Positions 45,617-54,460 of a stretch of 64,000 nucleotides of DNA are shown piece by piece; position 1 is the first letter of the stretch, and each line of letters begins with the position of its first letter. The stretch is taken from positions 806,001-870,000 of the forward strand of contig NZ_JABAIA010000003.1 in assembly GCF_012641275.1 (NCBI RefSeq), read 5' to 3'. The notes below the pieces were generated by a model. That model worked only from the letters and a program-made list of their open reading frames with translations. It was not told where the DNA came from and did no database searches. The DNA is from Chitinophaga varians (GTDB lineage Bacteria > Bacteroidota > Bacteroidia > Chitinophagales > Chitinophagaceae). The position numbers and the translations under genes are program-made.

Positions 45617-46258
45617 ATGAAAAGACGTGTTTGTATGCTTGTATTCTTGTTTGCACTTACGACTGCTGCGTTCTCTCAATCCTTTTTTAGTCAGAAAAAG
45701 ACGCAGCTAAAGTATATGGCGGCGCAGCTTGCGGCCCTGAAGATATACACAACCTATTTAAGTGAAGGGTATAAAATAGTAAAGGGGGGGCTGGATGCCT
45801 ACCATGCGTTTAAACGTGGTGAGTTTAATCTACATAGTCTTTTTTTTAAGTCGCTTAAGAACGTAAATCCGGTTTTTGTGAAGTATGCCAATATACCAGA
45901 CTTATTACGTCAGTCTGATAACCTCTTGTCAGCCTCGAAGAAACTAGTTAATCAAGCGAAGAACTCATCCTCGTTTACAGATAGTCAAATTCAGGCTATT
46001 GATGAAACACTGGCAGGTATGTTTGCCGCTATTCTTTCTCATTTTTCTGATGCCGCAGATATGCTTTCTAACGGTGTGTTTGAATTTTCTGAGGACGGTA
46101 GGCTGAATAAGATTGATAGTATTCTGGGTAACATAAATGATGTGTTGCAGGATATGACAACTTTCAATTATCAGTTATATAGCATTCTCAAGAATAATTC
46201 ACTAACAATTAGTGAAGATGAGTTTTTAAGAACTCTTCATGGCGTCTATTCTGAGTGA
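45617..46258 (+). CDS. TraI/TerB-like conjugation protein, copy 2
   Basis: About 213 residues from the ATG at 45617; a longer frame from 45578 would overlap the previous gene. Signal peptide to about residue 21 (VFLFALTTAAFSQS), then helices. The block YLSEGYKIVKGGLDAYHAFKR matches copy 3's LLTEGYDKVKNIASG, showing paralogy. Often labelled TerB-like in such elements. Probably periplasmic. Confidence 0.6.
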   Translation: MKRRVCMLVFLFALTTAAFSQSFFSQKKTQLKYMAAQLAALKIYTTYLSEGYKIVKGGLDAYHAFKRGEFNLHSLFFKSLKNVNPVFVKYANIPDLLRQSDNLLSASKKLVNQAKNSSSFTDSQIQAIDETLAGMFAAILSHFSDAADMLSNGVFEFSEDGRLNKIDSILGNINDVLQDMTTFNYQLYSILKNNSLTISEDEFLRTLHGVYSE

Positions 46259-46283
46259 TTGTTTTTCCTTAAAATTTGATTTT

Positions 46284-46943
46284 ATGAATGCAGTGTTTTT
46301 GAAGTTGAAGAAGGTGATTTGCATTCTATTATTGATAGTTGTGGGGGCCATCTTGCCTATCAAATCACGTGGGCAAGTGCAGGAACTAGCCCAACTGGCT
46401 CTCGATATTGAAAAGCTGAGCCAATTTAAACGTATCCTACAGGATATGTACCAAGGCTATAAACTTCTAACAGAAGGTTACGATAAAGTAAAGAATATTG
46501 CCAGTGGTAATTATAAACTTCATGAGGCGTTCTTGGATGCATTGTACCAGGTCAGCCCAGAAGTTAAAAAGTATCATAAAGTTGCTGAGATCATACAGTA
46601 TCAAATACAACTTAGTAAACAGTACAAAGACGCGATGAAGGATTTTCGATCTAATAGTGGTTTCTCCATCAATGAACTTGATTTTCTGGATAATATGTAC
46701 TCAAACATATCAAAAGCAAGTTTGAAGAACCTCGAGGATTTGCTGGCAATTTTGACACCGAACACTATTCGAGCATCTGATGAAGAGCGGCTTAAGGTAA
46801 TAGATGCAATTCATGTGGAGATGTTGGAGAAGGTTGACTTTTTTAAGAAGTTCACTTCATCCAGCATTATAATGGAGTTGCAGAAGCGAAAGGAAGCCTC
46901 TGAAATAAAGGCTATAGGGTCACTCTATGACCAACGAAATTAG
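46284..46943 (+). CDS. TraI/TerB-like conjugation protein, copy 3
   Basis: About 219 residues from the ATG at 46284 (the longer frame starts inside the previous gene). Signal peptide, then helical repeats; shares motifs with both neighbours (EGYDKVKNIASGNYKLHEAF with copy 2; NELDFLDNMYSNISKASLKN with copy 1). Periplasmic transfer-channel factor by context. Confidence 0.65.
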   Translation: MNAVFLKLKKVICILLLIVVGAILPIKSRGQVQELAQLALDIEKLSQFKRILQDMYQGYKLLTEGYDKVKNIASGNYKLHEAFLDALYQVSPEVKKYHKVAEIIQYQIQLSKQYKDAMKDFRSNSGFSINELDFLDNMYSNISKASLKNLEDLLAILTPNTIRASDEERLKVIDAIHVEMLEKVDFFKKFTSSSIIMELQKRKEASEIKAIGSLYDQRN

Positions 46944-46957
46944 GTTATGATTTTAAA

Positions 46958-48061
46958 ATGTGTTGTATGAAAAGGTGCATTGTGCTATTGTTTGTATTTG
47001 TATTGTTTGCCCCATCTTTTGCTTTTGCCCAGGGAGTTGCCGACGGCATTAATAGCCTGCAAGCTGTCTTGGATAAGTTGAAAAGTGATATGATGCCTAT
47101 GTGTGGCGATTTAATAGGAGTAGGCCGCGCAATTGCTGGTATGGGCGCAACTTTTTACATCGGACACCGTGTGTGGAAACATATTGCCAATGGGGAGTCA
47201 GTTGATGTATACCCCTTACTTCGGCCATTTGTTTTGGGCTGGTGTATTCTTAATTTTCCCGTTGTGATTACTATCATGGACGGAGTATTGTCTCCTACTG
47301 TAATTGGGACGAAACAGGTGAAAGACAAATCGGACCTGGCTATTAAGGAGCTGTTTAAAAAAAAGGAGGAGATGATGAAGAGATCGGATCAGTGGCAGGC
47401 ACTCGTTGGTGAGGGTGGTTCCGGTGATCGTGACTTATGGATGAAATATGCGCATAAGGATGTACAGACTGAGGATTGGAAGGAGAAAATAATGCATAAC
47501 ATGGAATTCGTTGCAAGTAAGCTGGCATACCGGATGCAAAACTCTGTCAAGCAGATAATATCAGTTATTTTGCAAATTCTGTATGCCGCCGCTGCATTAT
47601 GTATAAATACATTACGAACCTTTAATCTCATTGTCTTAGCCATTTTGGGTCCTATAGTATTTGGTTTGAGCGTATTCGACGGTTTTCATCATACCCTAAC
47701 CGTTTACTTAAGCCGATACGTAAATGTCTACTTGTGGTTACCCGTGACCAATATTCTAGCGTCAATTCTTGGTAAAATTCAGGAGAATATTTTGAAGTTG
47801 GATTTGGCGTCTCTGACTCGCGATGGCACTACCGTGTTCGGTTTATACGATACTGGATATATCATCTTCATGATTATTGGAATTATCGCATACACTACTG
47901 TTCCTAATATCGCTGAGTGGATAGTTCACGTCGGTGGCGGAAATGCATTACAACATAAAGTGACTAGGATTGCTGCTAACACTGTCAATACAGTGACAAC
48001 CGCAGCAACTCAGAGTGTTGGAATGGCTACTAATTATATGAAGTCCAAGATATCAGGATGA
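46958..48061 (+). CDS. traJ: TraJ-like conjugal transfer protein (VirB6-like)
   Basis: A 367-residue inner-membrane protein. Signal/first membrane segment (about 4-25), several further membrane spans (about 55-70, 88-107, 200-225, 235-260, 295-315), matching the Bacteroidota TraJ layout of about 330-370 residues. VirB6-like proteins line the inner-membrane pore. 14 bp after the third TraI-like gene. Confidence 0.85.
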   Translation: MCCMKRCIVLLFVFVLFAPSFAFAQGVADGINSLQAVLDKLKSDMMPMCGDLIGVGRAIAGMGATFYIGHRVWKHIANGESVDVYPLLRPFVLGWCILNFPVVITIMDGVLSPTVIGTKQVKDKSDLAIKELFKKKEEMMKRSDQWQALVGEGGSGDRDLWMKYAHKDVQTEDWKEKIMHNMEFVASKLAYRMQNSVKQIISVILQILYAAAALCINTLRTFNLIVLAILGPIVFGLSVFDGFHHTLTVYLSRYVNVYLWLPVTNILASILGKIQENILKLDLASLTRDGTTVFGLYDTGYIIFMIIGIIAYTTVPNIAEWIVHVGGGNALQHKVTRIAANTVNTVTTAATQSVGMATNYMKSKISG

Positions 48062-48081
48062 ATTTTTTGTGTGATTGATAA

Positions 48082-48717
48082 ATGTGTGGTTTTATGTTGG
48101 AACAATTAAAAAATATAGACAGTGCTTTTAAGCACATCAGATTGTTTAGCATTGTACTGGTGATTTCTTCTGTCTTTCTAGGAGGATTTTCAATATACCG
48201 ATGTACGGTGTATGCAGAGGCTGTTGGGAAGAGAATATTTGTTATCACAAATTCCGGGAAAGCGTTGGAAGCCATTGCGGCAAACCGAAGGGATAATATG
48301 CAAGTTGAATGCAGGGACCACGTTAAGGTTTTTCACGAGTTGTTTTTCTCTCTTCTTCCTGATGATAAGGCGATTGAGAATCAAATCTCAAAAGCACTTT
48401 ATTTAGCGGATAGAAGCGCCAAGATCCAGTATGATAACCTAAAAGAATCAGGTTACTATAAGCAAGTGGTAGGTGGGAACATCTCTCAAGAGCTTACCAT
48501 AGACAGTATTTCAGTAAGTACAGTAGAACAGCCCTTTCACTTTACATTTTATGGAAAGCAGAAGATTATAAGACCAACCAGTACAGTTTTGAGGGACTTG
48601 ATAACAACAGGAGAGATACGTGTGTTGCAGGATCGTACTGATGCAAATTCGCATGGCTTGTTAATTGAAAAATGGGAAATAGTACGCAATAATGACCTCC
48701 AAATTTTTAAAAGATGA
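48082..48717 (+). CDS. traK: TraK-like conjugal transfer protein (VirB8-like)
   Basis: A 211-residue protein with one membrane span (about 22-42) and a periplasmic domain (about 50-205) of the TraK/VirB8 type (SISVSTVEQPFHFTFYGKQKI ... GLLIEKWEI). Structural part of the channel. Its end overlaps the start of traL by 4 bp (ATGA). Confidence 0.9.
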   Translation: MCGFMLEQLKNIDSAFKHIRLFSIVLVISSVFLGGFSIYRCTVYAEAVGKRIFVITNSGKALEAIAANRRDNMQVECRDHVKVFHELFFSLLPDDKAIENQISKALYLADRSAKIQYDNLKESGYYKQVVGGNISQELTIDSISVSTVEQPFHFTFYGKQKIIRPTSTVLRDLITTGEIRVLQDRTDANSHGLLIEKWEIVRNNDLQIFKR

Positions 48718-49130
48718 GATTGCCCAGATTCATTTTCAAGGAGCAGAACGGAGAATCTCCGGTTGGGAATTGGATTTCAAATAAAGTTGATTGTTTGTTT
48801 ATCAAGATAGCGGCTTATTTGAACAGAAAGCAGTCGAACCTTTCACGGCTGCAGAAAATTCGCTACTTGGCAGTGTTTATTACAGTATTCGGTGGTTTGT
48901 CTATTTTGAGTTTAGTTGAAGTTTTTATGAGTAAGCCGCCAAGTATAGTAATTCACCAGGAGGTAGATATGCCATTAATTCAGGATGATAGAATCTACGG
49001 TAACTCGAACTCAGCTTCAGATTCAATTTACATACAGCAATACCTTAACCTCCTTGATAGTATCGGACAGACACCCGATGGACCTAAGATTATTAAAAAA
49101 TTTCAAGAGAATTTATTCTTTAGTAGATGA
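48714..49130 (+). CDS. traL: TraL-like conjugal transfer protein (DUF3989)
   Basis: A 138-residue protein with a membrane segment (about 53-72) and short soluble ends; position between traK and traM and size fit TraL of CTnDOT-type elements. Translationally coupled to traK by a 4-bp overlap. Confidence 0.78.
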   Translation: MRLPRFIFKEQNGESPVGNWISNKVDCLFIKIAAYLNRKQSNLSRLQKIRYLAVFITVFGGLSILSLVEVFMSKPPSIVIHQEVDMPLIQDDRIYGNSNSASDSIYIQQYLNLLDSIGQTPDGPKIIKKFQENLFFSR

Positions 49131-49160
49131 TTTTTTTTTCACTTCAAATTTTTGTGAGTT

Positions 49161-50396
49161 ATGGCAAGTGTGATTGCAGGAGTAAATTTAAGTGATAGGA
49201 AGTTGAAACCGTTACTTTTTTTACCAGTTATTGTTGTGCCTTTTGTTGCACTCTTATTTTATTCGTTTGGCGGCGGTAAACTTCACACTGGTGAAACACA
49301 GAGTACCAGTTCCGGACTGAATTTTAATCTTCCAAACGCAGATTTTCAGGACGAAAAGCCCTCTGATAAGATGAGTTTATATGCGCAGCAGGAACAGGAT
49401 TCTAGCAATTTGAACGTTGCAAGAGAATATGATCCTTACTACAAGTCTGGAGAAGGTGATACTGGAAAACCCAACGGTGGCGTTGAAGCGCCGTTTTCTG
49501 CAACTGCTTCGGATGAGAATAGTACCACAGAATCAAAGATTCGTGGGCGCCTAGATGAGTTATCAAAACGTGTCGCCGATGAGTCAAATGTTCCTGGCAA
49601 GATGAGAGCCGACGAAAGCACTGCTTCGGTTGACAGTAGGTCTATTAAAGCTCTTGAAGAGGCAATGGCTACACTCCAGACTCAATCTTCGCCAGTTGAC
49701 CCAGAGCTGTCAGCACTCAATGGGATGTTGGATAAAGTCCTTGACATTCAGAATCCCAGTCGAATAAAAGAGCGTGCAAGGCAATTGTCAATGCAAAAGC
49801 AAGACCATGCCGTTCCACTCAAAGTAGATCCGAACAGTGGGTTTACCGACTTGTTTCCCAGTAAGCATGATACTGCCCACATCAAGTCAGTTCGGCGAAG
49901 GGCTTTTCTGGATATCTCGCCGTCGGAAGAACAAAGAATTGACAATGCAATTCCTGCTACTGTACATTCAACAGCCACTATTGTCACTGGTTCGACACTC
50001 AAATTGAGATTGGACGTTGATTTATACATAAACGGCATTCAGATTCCACGTGGGACGTTTGTTTATGGTGTTGCATCGATATCCGGCGAAAGACTACAAC
50101 TAACAATTACCCAGATCAAGTACGGAGACAATCTTTTTCCTGTTTCTCTCAAGATGTACAATACAGATGGTATCGAGGGGATACCAGTACCAGGCTCAAT
50201 CACCAGAGATATTGCAAAGACTGATGCTGACAATGCCCTCCAGTCCTTGCAACTGGCGTCGTTAGACCCGAGTATCACGTCACAGGCAGCAAGTGCGGGT
50301 ATTCAATCTATCAAGACCATAATTGGGCGGAAAACCAAATTAATTAGGGTGACAATAAAGGCAGATCACCCTGTCTTGTTGAAGGATTCAAATTGA
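49161..50396 (+). CDS. traM: TraM-like conjugal transfer protein (VirB10-like)
   Basis: A 411-residue protein: membrane span at about 13-33, a Ser/Pro/Glu-rich linker (about 40-200), then a beta-rich C-terminal domain (about 265-400; IPATVHSTATIVTGSTLKLR, GTFVYGVASISGERLQLTI) typical of TraM. Links inner and outer membrane parts of the channel. Confidence 0.9.
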   Translation: MASVIAGVNLSDRKLKPLLFLPVIVVPFVALLFYSFGGGKLHTGETQSTSSGLNFNLPNADFQDEKPSDKMSLYAQQEQDSSNLNVAREYDPYYKSGEGDTGKPNGGVEAPFSATASDENSTTESKIRGRLDELSKRVADESNVPGKMRADESTASVDSRSIKALEEAMATLQTQSSPVDPELSALNGMLDKVLDIQNPSRIKERARQLSMQKQDHAVPLKVDPNSGFTDLFPSKHDTAHIKSVRRRAFLDISPSEEQRIDNAIPATVHSTATIVTGSTLKLRLDVDLYINGIQIPRGTFVYGVASISGERLQLTITQIKYGDNLFPVSLKMYNTDGIEGIPVPGSITRDIAKTDADNALQSLQLASLDPSITSQAASAGIQSIKTIIGRKTKLIRVTIKADHPVLLKDSN

Positions 50397-50413
50397 TTAA
50401 ATAAGTATAGAAT

Positions 50414-51031
50414 ATGAGCGAGTATATCCAGCAAACCGTGAAGGCTATATCATTAACGATTACTGATAAGGAGCTTTCTTCCATTAAGCCATCTTCTGAT
50501 CTTTTCACAATTATGAGAGTTGAGAAGATAAAAAAGGATACGCTTTTTTTTCTGTTATCTTTTTCCAAGAACTCAACAGAGGATTACCAAGTGGATTCCT
50601 ATCATGCAATATTGAAATTGCCAATTGATCTGCCCAACATGAATTTCGGCAGTGTATCTGTTTCAAAATTGGAGAAGCTATTACAAGAAATTGACTGGAA
50701 TGATAAGTGTTTTGAAAAATCAGGAAATTTTTTGAGCGCTGAATTTAAGAAGAAGAAATTTCATTTGTTTGAAGCCGTTAATTCTGTTTTTGAAATGGAG
50801 AAAATGGAGTATCCCGCTAACGTAATTTCCATTGCTCTGCAGGTAAAGTACTGGTTTAATACAGCCTTTGGGAAAACGGTTTGTGGTGAATTTCGGCTTC
50901 TTTCTCACGCGGGGCTATTTTATCCTATTCAGGTATTTAGTCATTTATCTCGATTTCCTACAATTTTTGAAGCTCACGCATTTATGAAGTTGGAATTGAA
51001 AATAAAAGGGTTCCGACAACCTTCATTTTAG
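50414..51031 (+). CDS. Hypothetical protein between traM and traN
   Basis: A 205-residue soluble protein, no family recognised. Rich in Phe, Lys and Leu. It splits the normally adjacent traM and traN genes (17 and 26 bp gaps), so it is an element-specific addition to the operon. Confidence 0.5.
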   Translation: MSEYIQQTVKAISLTITDKELSSIKPSSDLFTIMRVEKIKKDTLFFLLSFSKNSTEDYQVDSYHAILKLPIDLPNMNFGSVSVSKLEKLLQEIDWNDKCFEKSGNFLSAEFKKKKFHLFEAVNSVFEMEKMEYPANVISIALQVKYWFNTAFGKTVCGEFRLLSHAGLFYPIQVFSHLSRFPTIFEAHAFMKLELKIKGFRQPSF

Positions 51032-51057
51032 TTTTTTTAACCAATAAATTTAAATAG

Positions 51058-51885
51058 ATGAAAAGTGTTAAAGTATTGTGCTATTGTGTTAGTCTATTGT
51101 TCATTTGCTTCAAGTCTTACTCCCAGGAAGTGTTTACCAAGGAAGTGAAAGTTTGTTTAAGCAAAACTACACTGTTGGTATTTCCAGCAAATATCAAAAA
51201 CGCGGATAGAGGATCTGCCAGCATCGAAATTGGTGAAATTAATAAAGTCTCCAATGTGCTGCGAATTAAGGCTAGTGAGGAGAATTTCATTCCCACAAAT
51301 GTAAGCGTCTTTACTGACGATGGCCATATTTATTCGGTCAACGTATCCTACACTAGCGACATATTTAAGAATATTTATGATTTCAATATTTCGGAATCCA
51401 ACCAGTATGCAGATGGTGGGGCCGCATTAACGCAACAGCGCGTAAGGCAAATAGCTGGGATGATACAGTATATTTCCGCAACAACGAGGAAGCCAAAGTT
51501 TAGTAATGGAGATATTACCATTCGACTAAAGGGGATCTATCTTGCCGGCGGAAACTTATTTTTTCGGTTTGGGATTCACAATGGGAGTGCCATACCGTTT
51601 GATGTCGATTTCTGCAAATTTTTCATTGCGGACCGGACGAGATCGAAGAGGACCTCACACATGGAGAAGGAATTACTATCAACGTACTCAAGTCTGAATT
51701 TAACAAATACCGTCCCACCCGGCGAAGATCGTGAAATAGTGACAGTGTTTGATAAATTCACGATTGCTGATGGAAAGACGTTTCATGTTGAGTTTTTTGA
51801 GAAAAGCGGGGATCGGCATTTAAAATTGAGTATTAAAGGTAAGCACCTACTCAGGTGTAAGCATATTGATAACCTATCAAATTAG
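51058..51885 (+). CDS. traN: TraN-like conjugal transfer protein (DUF4138)
   Basis: A 275-residue exported protein with a signal peptide (to about residue 22) and a beta-rich DUF4138 domain; EVFTKEVKVCLSKTTLLVFPANI and the C-terminal region GNLFFRFGIHNGSAIPFDVDF (split here by eye) are typical. Outer-membrane ring component, VirB9-like. Confidence 0.88.
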   Translation: MKSVKVLCYCVSLLFICFKSYSQEVFTKEVKVCLSKTTLLVFPANIKNADRGSASIEIGEINKVSNVLRIKASEENFIPTNVSVFTDDGHIYSVNVSYTSDIFKNIYDFNISESNQYADGGAALTQQRVRQIAGMIQYISATTRKPKFSNGDITIRLKGIYLAGGNLFFRFGIHNGSAIPFDVDFCKFFIADRTRSKRTSHMEKELLSTYSSLNLTNTVPPGEDREIVTVFDKFTIADGKTFHVEFFEKSGDRHLKLSIKGKHLLRCKHIDNLSN

Positions 51886-51891
51886 CTTGCT

Positions 51892-52404
51892 ATGAAGGAG
51901 AACCAATTGAGACCAATTGACCAAATGTTCAACAGGTGGGCTCAAATGACGAACTTTTACATCAACGCTCTTGGAAAAGATATTGAGAAAAGAAGGAGCT
52001 TTATTCACGCGAAGAAAGCTGGACTAGTTAGAATTCAACGTCAGTTTAAAGGAACAAAGGATAAGGAGGACCGAGCTACATTAAGGATAATTAATGGTGA
52101 AGTCAGGAAACTTAATAGACAGCTATACCCTTGGCTTGGAATTGGAAGAATCATCAATACTATTCAGAGCATCAATTCTATATTTAATAAGGTGTCTAAT
52201 CTTGTTAAAGGAATCGTTAAGATAATCGTTGAAAGAAGAGAGCGTAAGATGAAGGCCGAACAATTCGATAAAATAGTTTCTGACCTAAACGAGAAGAAAG
52301 ATCGCCAAGTTAAGTCCGAGAATACTAAACGAGTTGAATTAAAGCGGCGTCATACAGGTAGGGTCGTTCTCTCCGGTGGTATCTCTAACGGCAAGAAGTT
52401 GTAG
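51892..52404 (+). CDS. Hypothetical basic protein
   Basis: A 170-residue, strongly basic, helical protein, no family. Starts 6 bp after traN. It occupies the place of traO in CTnDOT but does not resemble the TraO beta-barrel. C-terminal 40 residues are Lys/Arg-rich. Confidence 0.5.
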   Translation: MKENQLRPIDQMFNRWAQMTNFYINALGKDIEKRRSFIHAKKAGLVRIQRQFKGTKDKEDRATLRIINGEVRKLNRQLYPWLGIGRIINTIQSINSIFNKVSNLVKGIVKIIVERRERKMKAEQFDKIVSDLNEKKDRQVKSENTKRVELKRRHTGRVVLSGGISNGKKL

Positions 52405-52427
52405 TATTTTTAAATAACAGTACGAAC

Positions 52428-53135
52428 ATGGACAATCGTATTCTGCAGGCATATAATAGATGGCTTGCCAAAGAAGAGGAATTTTCCCAACGATATGGGA
52501 GGGCGGCTACATCTGGGATGGATTTTCAGAAATTGAAATGGAGAGTGTTGCAGCACATTGTCTCCCAATCAAAACGGGTTTTGCTTTCCCTTGATGAACG
52601 GGACGAATTGCTTATGGTTAGAATAAAAGCGGATACGTTAATGCGAGAGATTAACGGGGGGCGCGATCTCAGTTTTATGCAAAGAATCGGTCGAAAGTTG
52701 TCTGACGTGTTACATCCCGATAGGAAGTATAATAATATGAGAGAAATTTTTTTACAGTTCAAAAATGCACCATTACCGGAACATGGTTTGAATGGTATAT
52801 TATCGGCTGAGTCTTCCGTATCCAATTGGGGAAATACTTTGATGCCCAAACGCCTTCTTAGAATAGATTCGACAAGGCCATCTGCAAGTACTCCTGGCCA
52901 AACAGCTCTGGAAAGCAATTTTAATTCGTTAAGACTCTTTCAGATTAAATATGGGAAAAAAGATCTGGAAGAAAAATCTGGCTTGCGAGCTATATATGTT
53001 CGTCAAAATGGAAACGAAGAAAAGGGAACTACAAAACAAAGCGTAATCGAAGAAGGGCATACCATCAAGTTAAAGAAAAAAACCGCACCCAAACCAATTA
53101 TCAATGACAAATTAATTGTTTCAGTTAAACTTTAA
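52428..53135 (+). CDS. Hypothetical protein
   Basis: A 235-residue, mostly helical, basic protein, unknown. No signal peptide. Also sits in the region that carries traO-traQ in CTnDOT. Tail end KKKTAPKPIINDKLIVSVKL is Lys/Pro-rich. Confidence 0.5.
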   Translation: MDNRILQAYNRWLAKEEEFSQRYGRAATSGMDFQKLKWRVLQHIVSQSKRVLLSLDERDELLMVRIKADTLMREINGGRDLSFMQRIGRKLSDVLHPDRKYNNMREIFLQFKNAPLPEHGLNGILSAESSVSNWGNTLMPKRLLRIDSTRPSASTPGQTALESNFNSLRLFQIKYGKKDLEEKSGLRAIYVRQNGNEEKGTTKQSVIEEGHTIKLKKKTAPKPIINDKLIVSVKL

Positions 53136-53146
53136 AACAAACAACT

Positions 53147-54148
53147 ATGGCATCAACAGGAAATTTTGGAGATTCAGATGACCTTGGAAGGCAAATTAAT
53201 AGTGTCGTTTCAAGTCTCGTTATTATGGGGTATCCTGAAGACAAGATAATAAAGGTAAGAGATGACCTTTTCCAAGGTCTTGAAAGTGCCTCCTTTACAC
53301 ACTCGGTATCTTCCGAGGATAAGAATAAATCTTTGTCGGCAAAAATTGAAGTAAAATGGACTCAAGATGAGCAGTCTAACTTCTTTCTTGGAATTTCACC
53401 TATACATTCAACATTAGTTGATAAATCTAAAGGGCAAAAAACAGAAGCTCTTATTTCCTCCTATTTCCGCCCAACAATGGAGGAGCTGTTATCGCTGCTT
53501 GAAGGAAGGTCCGTTGATAAGCGAAATTTAACTAGAAAGATTGAAGTCGATGCTGTCAAACCTGGAATGCGTACAGTGAGTATTGTCGACAACAATGGAG
53601 AAGTCAATCAGAAATTTGTACGTTTGAAATTTGACTCCTGGATACGCCTTAACCCTAACGAGAACCTGCTTAACAGCGATAAGAATGTTGAATTTTTGGG
53701 GGCGATGTCATTAACCGCTATAGCCGATCGGTTTGACATTCCGCTATTCAATAACAATGATAATAATAGACGTAATGCAATTACGTTTTTAAGGAAAGGT
53801 ATTATTATCGAAACACAACATCCGCAAAAAGGCAAGATATTCATCGAAGCAGATCCACCACGGGGATTGAAGTTTTTCAATGAGAAGATCCGATTGGACC
53901 ATAAGCAATTCCTAAAAACACCAGCTAGAGTAGCATTGTCCAATCTTATTAGTATTGGTGGTATTGAAGGGGGGGCAACCCCTTCTAATAATGTAGCGGA
54001 GAAGAAAGCTCAGGGAAAGTCCGTTTCTAATACTACCGAAACTAAGGTAGCAAAGTCGACATCAAGAACGACAAAGAAGAAACCAGCGGGGAAAAGTGCA
54101 AGAAAGCAAGTTGATGAAGGTAAAAATAAGAAGAAAGTTCGCCGATAG
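53147..54148 (+). CDS. DUF3945/DUF4099-like protein with Lys-rich tail
   Basis: A 333-residue protein. A central YFRPTMEELLSLLEGRSVDKR (about 105-125, one break) resembles the repeated DUF3945/DUF4099 motif of element-borne Bacteroidota proteins. The last 50 residues are Lys/Ala/Thr/Arg-rich, like a histone-type DNA-binding tail. Last gene of the tra operon; DNA binding during transfer is plausible but inferred. Confidence 0.5.
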   Translation: MASTGNFGDSDDLGRQINSVVSSLVIMGYPEDKIIKVRDDLFQGLESASFTHSVSSEDKNKSLSAKIEVKWTQDEQSNFFLGISPIHSTLVDKSKGQKTEALISSYFRPTMEELLSLLEGRSVDKRNLTRKIEVDAVKPGMRTVSIVDNNGEVNQKFVRLKFDSWIRLNPNENLLNSDKNVEFLGAMSLTAIADRFDIPLFNNNDNNRRNAITFLRKGIIIETQHPQKGKIFIEADPPRGLKFFNEKIRLDHKQFLKTPARVALSNLISIGGIEGGATPSNNVAEKKAQGKSVSNTTETKVAKSTSRTTKKKPAGKSARKQVDEGKNKKKVRR

Positions 54149-54187
54149 TGAAAAAGGGCCTCACAAACCCCCTCTCGCAAAATTAAG

Positions 54188-54220
54188 ACTTCACCTGGTC
54201 TCTCAGACATTCAAAGGAAA
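54188..54220. repeat. Long inverted repeat, left arm
   Basis: Left arm (ACTTCACCTGGTC... to about 54220) complementary, with a few mismatches, to the right arm at 54316-54349. The arms share ACTTCACCTGGTC and AGACATTC blocks. The spacer between them is G+C-rich relative to the element. Region 54149-54460 has no convincing gene. Confidence 0.55.
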
Positions 54221-54315
54221 AAAAATCCCCCCGGCACTCCTTAGCGCTCTACTAGCCGCCATCACTGCGTCCCCTTCAGCCCTCCCTCAGCCTTAGCCTA
54301 CGGGTAATATTTTTT

Positions 54316-54349
54316 TTCCAATGAATGTCTTTATGGACCAGGTGAAGTA
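54316..54349. repeat. Long inverted repeat, right arm
   Basis: Right arm: GAATGTCT and GGACCAGGTGAAGT pair with the left arm at 54188-54220. The loop of about 95 nt contains CTCCTTAGCGCTC, similar to TCTTAGCGCC further on at about 54417. Confidence 0.55.
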
Positions 54350-54460
54350 TTGCTAGTCGCTACGGGGGTGTGGGAGGCGGGGGTGTGTCTGCAAGGCGTA
54401 GCAGGACGCCCCCTTCTCTTAGCGCCAACACTGCCTCTCAACTTTTTCGCTGGAGTAGCG

